8,094 bases of DNA. Origin: an uncultured Mucispirillum sp. (GTDB taxonomy: Bacteria; Chrysiogenota; Deferribacteres; Deferribacterales; Mucispirillaceae). The stretch lies in contig CALADT010000006.1 in assembly GCA_937890655.1 (NCBI GenBank), positions 1-8,094 on the forward strand, given 5' to 3'. This document shows, piece by piece, positions 7,997 to 8,094 of the stretch. The position numbers and the translations under genes were made by a program. The notes under the pieces were generated by a model. It was not told where the DNA came from, did no database searches, and saw only the letters and a list, made by a program, of their open reading frames with translations. The first letter of the stretch is position 1. Each line of letters opens with the position of its first letter.

Positions 7997-8004
7997 TTAA
8001 TATT

Positions 8005-8094
8005 TTATAACTTATCAATAGATATAGGCACAACTAAATACCTGTAACTATTATCACTTGGTGTTATTAAAACAGGAGAACGCCTATCTTTCAT
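8005..8094 (-). CDS. dnaN: DNA polymerase III beta subunit (sliding clamp), C-terminal fragment
   Basis: Reading inward from the window edge in the minus direction gives 29 codons and a TAA stop; the peptide includes RRSPVLITPSDNSYRYLVVP. This matches the clamp C-terminus, where a D/R-S-P-V-L-I-x-P segment is followed by a Y-x-Y-L/V-x-M-P-M-R-L-like final strand near the partner-binding pocket. Here the last strand reads VVPISIDKL, a slightly divergent and longer end than the common MPMRL. The gene is cut by the window boundary, and the ATG at the very edge is an internal codon, not the gene start. Its location directly upstream of recF is the canonical arrangement. The fragment is short, so the call rests equally on sequence and synteny. 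Confidence 0.85.
   Translation of the reverse strand: MKDRRSPVLITPSDNSYRYLVVPISIDKL

Noticed and set aside
8005..8094. A separate 29-codon small gene starting with ATG at the window edge
   Set aside because: The peptide matches the DnaN C-terminus and lies exactly where dnaN is expected before recF, so the edge ATG is an internal methionine codon.

Overview
The window is about 30% GC by eye. It is packed with six genes, all read on the minus strand, and the largest intergenic gap is 17 bases. In transcription order (from the high-coordinate end) they are: the last codons of dnaN (sliding clamp), recF, gyrB, gyrA, folD and mnmE. The dnaN-recF-gyrB-gyrA order is the classic cluster found beside the replication origin in many bacteria, so this is probably origin-proximal chromosome. 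dnaA and the origin itself are not in view.

Organism: the protein motifs are bacterial. GyrB (788 aa) carries the long insertion after the Toprim domain that is typical of Gram-negative lineages. A low-GC diderm is therefore likely. The Deferribacterota (for example a Mucispirillum-like gut bacterium) are my best guess, but this rests on impression and not on a search.

Layout, low to high coordinate. 1-38: sequence in frame with mnmE but beyond its stop. 39-1280: mnmE, a tRNA wobble-uridine modification GTPase that ends about 45-50 residues early and lacks the C-terminal CxGK motif. 1281-2132: folD. 2116-4590: gyrA, overlapping folD by 17 bases. 4602-6968: gyrB. 6986-7996: recF. 8005-8094: dnaN 3' end. 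No stretch longer than 300 bases lacks a gene. I saw no RNA genes, mobile elements, CRISPR arrays, convincing terminators or internal promoters.

The tight spacing implies one co-transcribed unit whose promoter lies outside the window. The clamp, RecF and the two gyrase subunits serve replication, gap repair and supercoiling. FolD and MnmE share one-carbon folate chemistry: FolD interconverts 5,10-methylene-THF, the one-carbon donor MnmE uses.

I do not see an undescribed system here; the genes are conserved housekeeping genes. The one real anomaly is the in-frame TAA near the end of mnmE, with plausible MnmE-like coding sequence continuing beyond it to the window edge.
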